From the NCBI GenBank assembly GCA_947462335.1, contig OX381716.1, positions 7,574,861-7,638,860 on the forward strand: a stretch of 64,000 bases of DNA, in the 5' to 3' direction. The position numbers and the translations under genes are program-made. The stretch comes from Harmothoe impar. Taxonomy: Eukaryota > Annelida > Polychaeta > Phyllodocida > Polynoidae. Below the pieces are notes generated by a model that saw only the letters and a list, made by a program, of their open reading frames with translations, made no database searches and was not told the DNA's origin. Shown here piece by piece: positions 57,160 to 64,000 of the stretch; positions within the stretch are counted from its first letter, which is position 1; each line of letters opens with the position of its first letter.

Positions 57160-57690
57160 TAAGTAATATAAGTGGAATTTTAGCTATCAGAAAGCTCAAA
57201 ATACTTGTTTTTACAAAATTTGCCATTGATGCAGATCTATAAATCTCCATCTGTGAACCAACTGTAAACCCATTTTGTATGGTACCAGGGAGGGATTGAT
57301 CTGGAAAATTAGGGAAGAATAGAGAGGTAGTGTAATATAATAGCAGCATCCAGAGTCATGGTCCATATCCAGTAAGAGGATCAATGCAGAGGCAGAGAGC
57401 AAATATAAGGTCAATGGATGCCCTTGGTCAGAACATAGTAGGCACACCCTTACCTGGTCAAAGACAGCCACAACCCAGTCTAGGCTAAAATGTATTCAGG
57501 GAGTCATGTAAAGGGCCCTCTGATAAAGGAATAGTGTCAATACAGCACATACAGCGTGCTAGGCAGCCACTATGAGGTCAATAGCTGTCCTTAGTGCAAA
57601 CTCAGTAAGCCTCACTGTGGTCAGGGCTAAAATGTATAGGGATTGTGTAAAGGGGCTTCTGGTAAAGGGTGTCAATAGAGCAGGGAGACT
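57160..57690 (-). repeat. Dispersed repeat family R, minus copy
   Basis: Reverse complement of 9845-10340. It has an internal ~135-bp duplication: GCTAAAATGTATTCAGGGAG near 57485 and GCTAAAATGTATAGGGAT near 57629, each followed by GTAAAGGG and GGTAAAGG-like blocks. Confidence 0.75.
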
Positions 57691-59119
57691 GATTTATGAC
57701 GGGTTTTGAGAGGATCAGTATAGCATCTTATAGAAGTGCAAGAAACAGTTCATCTATTCATTTTAGTAGAGGACGTAAATACAAATGCCAGTTTAACTTA
57801 CTGAACCCCCCTCCCTCACAGTAGCTATCTTTCCATCAATAGATTAAAGTGACATAATGCATTGTGTTCTATCATGGCAAAAACTGCATTATTGCTGAAT
57901 AAATCAGCATTGACACTTGCACCATGCTGAGCCAAAATAGTCGATGCATTAACATTTACAGTGAGATAATACTAAGTGTTGTACCTGATGTCATGCACTA
58001 TGTTGGCTAAAGGGCACAGAAGCACAAAGGTCTCCTAGAAAGAAAACTTTGCTCGTACCTGGCATTACAAGCAAGGCTTTGCTTACAGTAAACTTTACTT
58101 CAACGGGCAAGGTTTTACTTGCAGTGGAAACCTCCTGTAGTCATTAATGTTGCAGTCCAAATGAGAAGGCAGTGTTAACAAAACAGGCAAATCTCTAATT
58201 TTGTGTAAAGAGCACTGTTGAAGATAGGTCTGTTCTTAGCATAACAACAACTGAAAATCTGTTTGTCATTCAAGCTAATGCTGTAGTGTGTCATTAATAA
58301 TAAAATGGTATTTGAAAAGGAATGAGATAAAAGAAACGATTTCTGTTTCGACAAACAGATACAAAGTCTCTGCTGAATCTGACTTCATACAGACACTTTG
58401 AAAGGATTCAAGTTTAAAAGTGAAGCTTATATCTCTAGCTTTTTACATGCCATTCCTCTGTTCATTTTCTCATGTAAGACAAATTGCAAATAATAACGCA
58501 GCTGATTCCCATTTTGTCTCATCATCATGGGTCTGGTGCATTATCCTACATCATTCTAGTTCAGTCTCTTGTCTGATTACTATCTGAACAACAAAGCATG
58601 ATACAAGGTCAAGGAGCGAAATATGTCCAAATAATGTCGTTATATTCAGTTGTAATTCACCACATCCACATTGTGCAATGCATTTAAATGTACCATCTTG
58701 GTTTCTCCTCAACATACCTTAGCTACCACAAGGAAATCCTTCATCTGTTAATTAAGTCCCTTTTTGTCATAATCATCTGGTGAAAACCTCCTAAGGGAGT
58801 TCATTCATAGAAAGATATTCTAAAATTACATTCTGGTGTGGGCGTAGTGCAAGAATAGCAAAAACCAGGAAAAGATTAAGCCAGTATTGTGATGGTATTG
58901 AATGAGCAACTCAAATTACTTTGATTCCTCATGAATAGTGCCTGAAACCCTGCAGTGAGGGCACCTTGGAGGGGGGCCTTGGAACTAGTGAAACCTATTT
59001 CAATCACACTGAAATGCCACCCATTGAATGTGCACATGTGGGGGTTAGACCAGAATAGAAGAATGGAATTGTCAGAAATACCATGAAAATTGTGATGGTT
59101 GTGTTAGGATGTTTTAAAA
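57691..59119. other. Non-genic interval
   Basis: AT-rich with no supported gene or repeat. Confidence 0.45.
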
Positions 59120-59374
59120 ATGTCTGAGAATCAGAGGTTGCATGTCATACATGTCAATTGTGAACAAATTATGAAATTGCTGGAAAAAGAAAATGTCTGC
59201 GATGCCTGTAGGAAAATAGTTTGCACTTTTCCTGTGCCAGCAACAGAGACATTCCTGACAGCAGATTTTGAGATCTTGTTTTCTAGTGGACACAAAATTC
59301 AATTCAACTTAGAACAAAATTCAATGGTCTGTGTCCACTATGTGAAAGTAATAGCATACCTGCCCGACCAATGA
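59120..59374 (+). CDS. Possible small ORF of unknown function
   Basis: 84 codons from AAAATGTCTGAG. The peptide has a CDAC pair (residues 28-31), a mixed hydrophobic/charged composition and no signal peptide or membrane segment. The minus strand is also open over most of it, and the composition matches the neighbourhood, so it may well be chance. No family is recognised and no neighbour supports it. Confidence 0.2.
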   Translation: MSENQRLHVIHVNCEQIMKLLEKENVCDACRKIVCTFPVPATETFLTADFEILFSSGHKIQFNLEQNSMVCVHYVKVIAYLPDQ

Positions 59375-60479
59375 TACTCTACTTGCCACAGAGATTATTA
59401 GCTTTATCTAATGTGACTTTATTAGTTGAATTAAAATGCCACATGCCATAACTTATCCAATAGCAGTTTCAGATTGCCAGATAACTATCTCTCCTCAAAT
59501 GCTGAAACAAGGCAGCCTTTCCAACTAATAAATATCCAAATAATAAGCCAGAAGATCTAATTCATTGTGTTTTGGATCATCCTTTCAACCATAATTACCT
59601 GTTAAGGGCACCCTCTTTTGAGGGAATCCTGCAATATAATTAATGTAAAGATAAGGTAATCCTGAAACTAGAATAACAATTTAGAGAGAAAAAGTTGGCT
59701 TAAATACTAAAACAATCATTAAGCTGTATTGTGGAGTCGGTGACCAGAAGATTTAAATTACTTTAGAACAGGGTCAGATATCCATGGCGATCAGTGGATT
59801 GAGGGAACAAAAACATTAACTGGCCTTTTACCCACATAAAGACTATTGATAAAACCTAAACCTGGGGGATATGCCAGCTGAAGTGGGAAGCCCTTTTAGA
59901 ATTAGTCAAATACGTCTTGATCAAAGTCATTTAACAAGCTTTTGTAAGAAATTACCAATAGTGCCTAATCAATTGACTAGGAATTGTGATAGTGCAAAAA
60001 GGTGCAAAAGTATATTTTTCCCTCGTCACCAGTTTTTTTCCCCTTAAACCCAAGTTAGTGAGGAAAATTGTAGGATAAATGCTCTTAGAGATCATCAGAA
60101 GAAAAATGGTTTAAATTGCCATAGAATGTCCATTCCATTCAAGTCCTGGGTTTCATAGCTTTCCCAGATTCAGGGATCCCACTGTCTTGAGCTTTTAATT
60201 CTATCAAGACCAATTTTTCTTAAGACCTAATTCTTTTTGAATTGTCTGATAATGATGGGCCACAATCTGCTGAAAGAGAGCTCATTGCAGGGTGAAGACA
60301 GGTCCTTTGTCCTGCCCATGTCACATGAAGGATTTTCTGTACACTGGTATTGCCTGCGATGCTTTAAGCACTGGTGTGCCTCCTTACCATACCCCTCATA
60401 TCAAACACCTATGGAATATTACTAAACATACTAAATGGTCTTAGTTTTCTGAAAAATCATTCCTGTCAATATCTAATAA
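59375..60479. other. Non-genic interval
   Basis: AT-rich, nothing supported. Confidence 0.45.
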
Positions 60480-60797
60480 TGGGAGATTCATTGGCGCGAA
60501 AGGGGCTCAGTGAATAGTCATTACTAACCATGATGTCTAACTCCGACACTCCACTCGGTTCTCCTCCTCAATCCTACAAAACCCTCCACTCACCCCTCAC
60601 GGGCCTCATTCTTCGCTCCACCACCATCGACTCCACACCTCTCCATTCTAAATCCTTGGCCCATCGAGGGACTCTCATATACAGAGCCCCACACACACTG
60701 CTTACAGGGAACACACAAGTATTTTAACAAAGTTTTTATAGTACCGTGTTTTAGTCCTGGTGTCCAAGGCCTGTCAAGTGTGGTGACCGGTCGAGTC

Positions 60798-62147
60798 ATG
60801 GGCAGGACCAAGGTCGTAGCGAAGAAGAGTCAGGTCGGCGCATAGAAGTCCACAACGCCATAGGGGCTTCTAAAGCCCGTCGACGTGCAAGCGAACTACA
60901 GGCTCAGAGCTGGTAAAAATGTCGACTTGACCGTGGCCGCTCCAGAGACGGCCGCCCCAAAGCCCGTCAAGAAGGCAGCTATGAAGAAGGCTTCCAAGAT
61001 GGCGGCTCCCGCCAAGGAGGTCATCGTCGTCTAGGACGCCACCGCCCGAGGGGACAACTCCAACACCAGCATGCGGGTCTCCATACTGGAGGGGGATATG
61101 ATGACTATCAAAAAGGACGTCAGCTCCCTGCACCACAAGATGGACCTTCTCATCGACCAAGCTCTGGATAAGTCGAGCTCAAAGTCGCACAGCACTCCCC
61201 GCTAGGACTCCAGCGGCGCAAGGTCCCGGGTCGCCACCCACGGTGCCTCCATGTTCAACCCGGGCACTCAGGTTGGCGGCCTGGCACCCACCCTCCTGCA
61301 GCACGCAGGTGAACAACACCGGTTCCCATTGGGCGCCGACCTCCTCAGGGCCCCGGGAGCCGGGGACTTTGTCACAAGGGAGCTCATGAAGCAGGCGCAT
61401 CAGCCCCAGGTCACCGATGGTAAGGCACTCTTACTCAACGACCCATTTCAAAAACAATTACTTGCCAAACCTTACATGTACCTTGACCGCCCAGGTTGTA
61501 CCACCCTGAAACAAAAACTTGATGCTCGACATACCATGACGTCACTCGAGTATATCTAGGCCTTGTCCACCCTCATAAGGCGTGAGGATGCCTACCCCCT
61601 TCAGAACTTCCCATTCATGATGGAACATCTCACAGACGTCACGAAAGATGCTAGACAAAGGCACTGGGCCGGGGTACTCACCTGGTTGCAGTTTGTCCTC
61701 GACAGCATCGAGCGTGACGACTTTGCATGGAAGGACTGGCATAAAGTTCAACAAGCCAGGAACATGTATTCCTTTGCACCCCCTCCCACAGCGCACACAC
61801 ACAAGTCCAGCGGCAAGACCACCCGACAACAACAACAACACGTGTCACACGCGCCGCTGGCTAATGTCAACAGCGCGACTGATCTCTGCACTGCATTCAA
61901 ATCAGCGCAAGGATGTTAACAAAGGTCACATCATGAAGGCGCACATCACTACTGTTCATACTGTTACTCCTCTGTCTCGAAGCTGTGCACCTACTCCCAC
62001 TCCAGGTGTGATAGGAAATACCGGGAGCTGAACGGTGGCAGGTCGCAGTTCACGTCAGCTGGTTACAACAATAACAATCAGGGCAGTTGGCGGTCGGGAT
62101 CCAACGACGCACAAAACACGGCCGCACCGTCAAAAAACGCCCAGTAG
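60798..62147 (+). pseudogene. Gag-like ORF1 of the DIRS/Ngaro element, multiple stops
   Basis: One continuous frame from ATG 60798 (MGRTKVVAKK) to TAG 62145. It is interrupted by TAG at 60843, 60861, 61032, 61203 and 61557 and TAA at 61917. The N-terminal part is Ala/Lys-rich (KPVKKAAMKKASK) and is followed by a helical stretch (residues about 90-125). The middle (61251-61900) is the conserved-looking gag core with LNDPFQKQLLAKP and WLQFVLDSIERDDF. After 61919 a cluster HHYCSYC, C and HSRC resembles a zinc-binding knuckle, which shows the TAA is premature. The end overlaps the pol frame, as is common in this group. Confidence 0.75.
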
Positions 62148-64000
62148 GGTCCATGGGCGCACCAGCAGCGACCGATGGATCCAAATCCATCACGACGGAC
62201 GTGAAGAAACGTCTCTTATACTCCACAGACAACGAGAGATCGGGTTTTAACAACAGCAATATTCTCAATATTGAATCCTTCCCGCAGCCATATGGGCGCC
62301 GCCATCTTTATGCGGACTACGTCATCGATAGCGTGGGGAATCCCCACATGGCGGGCACCCACAAAAGCAGTGACGTCACCAAAACTGGGGACTTTCCTCC
62401 CATGAGGCCCTGCGGCCAAGATGGCTACCCCCACCTTCCGGAACACCGCAAACGGCTAACAGGGACGGACAATTTACCCAGTTTACTTAACTTTACGGCT
62501 CCATATTACGCCCCAGATGCACATAAACAACAATGAGAGCCCGCCCAACCGTACAGCCGTAAAATACAACCAGGCACAACGCCTCCAGACCGGGAGCAGA
62601 CGGCGAACAGCGACGACACACACCCGCCCGCCTCGCACCCCGACCCTCACCGACAACAACACGATGTGAGTATAGACTTAGCAAAAATCAAACAAATTTG
62701 TGAACAGGACTTAGACAATCACCAATCTAGTTTAGATCCATACACCTTTCAGCTTAATCGAAAAAACTTTTGGCCACACATGGATAAAAACAATATTGAC
62801 TCGAACTTGTCCGACATTTATGAACATGTTAGACAGACCGGCCTTCCCAAAGCCCTCTCAGCCAGGGTCCCACTCCCAACCCGCCTCAACCTACCGGTTT
62901 GGCAGACTAGACTCTCCAACTCTCCCGACCACAAACAATTACTGGACTTTTTGACATTTGGTTTTCCTCTGGGCTACGTGGGCCCGGTGTCCGGCAGCGC
63001 TGATACACCAAACCATAGCAGCGCGGAATACCCGACCCACGTAGACAGCTTCATAAACAAAGAAATTTCACTCAATGGCCTAGAAGGCCATACAATAGCC
63101 CCCCCTTCTCAGAGTGGTCACACATCTCACCCCTCATGACAAGGGCAAAACGGGACACAGAAGATAGGCGTATAATCACAGATATGAGCTTTCCTAGTGA
63201 CAAATCGGTCAATGCTTATATCAAAAAGAATACGGTAGTGGGTCGACAACAGACACACAGCCTCCCCACTGTGGAAGCTGTAGCCATAGAGATCATCAAG
63301 CAGGGACAGGGATCATTTCTCTCCAGTCTCGACTGTTCAAGAGCTTATAAAAATCTGAGCAGCGATCCCCTAGACTATCCTCTGCTCTGCTTTAAGTGGA
63401 GAAACAAGTATTATTTAGAAAAGTCTGTACCCTTTGGTGCCTGCGCCAGCGCTAGCCACATGCAACGCGTGGCCGAGGCCATTGTGGGTATGCTAGCGCA
63501 GCACAACATCTACGCCAAGATGTACCTTGATGACATCATTTTGGTCTCTCCCAACAGGAAAAAGGCGGAAGTGGACTTCCAATACGCCAGGGACCTCCTC
63601 AAGGAGCTGGGACTCCCAGAGGCCACAGACAAGGCCCAACCCCCGGCGTTGGCGGTCACCTGGTTGGGCGTCACTCTGGACACTGACTCCATGACACTCT
63701 CGGTTCCCCCAGCAAAGTTACAACAGGTAAAGGAGAAGGTGGACAAATTAGCAGGCAGACGCTCTGTCACAAAGAAACTATTCCGAAGCCTATTAGGGGC
63801 ATTACTGCATATAGCAAAATGCATAGCTCCCGCTCGCCTGTTTGTTGGTAGGCTACTCGAAACTCTCAGAGCTTCCAAAGGGAGGTACGTTCGGTTTAAT
63901 GGAGAGGTCCGCAAGGATCTAAGGTTGTTTAAAGAGTTCAGTCAGGATTGGAATGGGGTCGGGATCATCAACTCCACACAATTCTCACAAACTATCCATG
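62087..64000 (+). pseudogene. Pol of the DIRS/Ngaro element: RT with stop and frameshift, cut by window end
   Basis: The frame opens at 62087, meets a TGA at 62534, then is open to 63139. At a C7 run (63099-63105) the conserved sequence moves to another frame. From there it is open to the last base of the window. Before the shift are PLPTRLNLPVW and FPLGYVGPVSG (about 62860-62990). After it come KRDTEDRRIITDMSFP, SSLDCSRAYKNL, SVPFGACASASH and catalytic YLDD at 63523-63534. The thumb (VTWLGVTLDTD, LLGALLHIAKC) follows. The homopolymer makes an assembly or sequencing indel as likely as a true mutation. The 134-codon minus frame at 63510 is a shadow. Confidence 0.85.

Larger units (their letters stand above)
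60480..64000 (+). mobile_element. DIRS/Ngaro-like tyrosine-recombinase retroelement, partial
   Basis: Base composition jumps to GC-rich at about 60480. A gag-like ORF with a Cys/His cluster is followed, overlapping in another frame, by a pol whose RT is of the DIRS/Ngaro type. Signs are the FPLGYVGP block, SLDCSRAYKN, VPFGACASA and YLDD. RNase H, the methyltransferase-like domain if present, the tyrosine recombinase and the right terminal repeat would lie beyond the window. The left end was not defined; 60480-60797 is presumably the leader or terminal repeat. Several lesions show the copy is inactive. Confidence 0.8.

Noticed and set aside
61251..61919. Several separate small genes at 61251, 61563, 61648 and 62087
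   Set aside because: 61251 and 61563 are one gag-like frame split by a TAG; 62087 continues as the pol frame; 61648 is an overlapping shadow.

Overview
This is animal nuclear DNA, most likely from a non-vertebrate, probably marine, animal. The evidence is isolated spliced-looking exons with GT donors, a histone-type mRNA 3' stem-loop, a CR1/L2/jockey-like non-LTR retrotransposon, a DIRS/Ngaro-type retroelement, hammerhead-like repeat tails, and many minisatellites and long C or G runs. I cannot name the species. There is no operon, CRISPR array, rRNA or clear functional tRNA gene. A 200-N assembly gap lies at 23877-24076. Most short open frames in the window are chance frames inside AT-rich intergenic, intronic or repeat DNA, and I leave them out.

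Layout. 1-14188: AT-rich non-genic DNA holding old copies of several dispersed repeat families and a 39-bp minisatellite (4128-4524). 14189-19815: a hairpin-ended repeat, a ~0.7-kb tandem duplication, two very G-rich GGT/GCT arrays, and a duplicated 278-bp segment (A). The second copy of A carries two TGACGTCA sites at or just past its end and leads into a GC-rich 82-codon ORF (19227-19475). A textbook histone mRNA stem-loop (19504-19519) follows its stop codon. This is the most gene-like and the most unusual item in the window. 19816-23580: repeats, a GC island and C-run-rich DNA.

23580-38161 is a nested repeat complex. It holds two candidate first exons: 23596-23723 on minus, with a TGACGTCA upstream, and 25665-25745 on plus, with an ATGGCGG-type start. 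Beside the second lies a 374-bp palindrome centred on a TCTCGCGAGA promoter motif. Next comes a tandem array of ~413-bp monomers with higher-order units (26160-31800), in which a 161-bp Glu/Arg-rich exon is repeated four times. In the fourth copy the end of the exon has turned into about 41 copies of a 20-bp minisatellite (to 33000). A 1122-bp segmental duplication (33456-34577 and 37040-38161) brackets inverted copies of the same repeat families.

38162-54180: AT-rich non-genic DNA with a 903-bp TTAA-flanked DNA transposon (39619-40521), smaller inverted-repeat elements and further copies of the dispersed families. 54190-57146: a 5'-truncated LINE with one frameshift. 57160-60480: repeat and non-genic DNA. 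60480-64000: a GC-rich DIRS/Ngaro-like element with a stop-riddled gag-like ORF and a reverse transcriptase that runs off the window.

No multi-gene pathway can be reconstructed. The sequence mainly records local duplication: promoters copied away from their genes, an exon amplified in tandem, and palindromic elements carrying promoter motifs.
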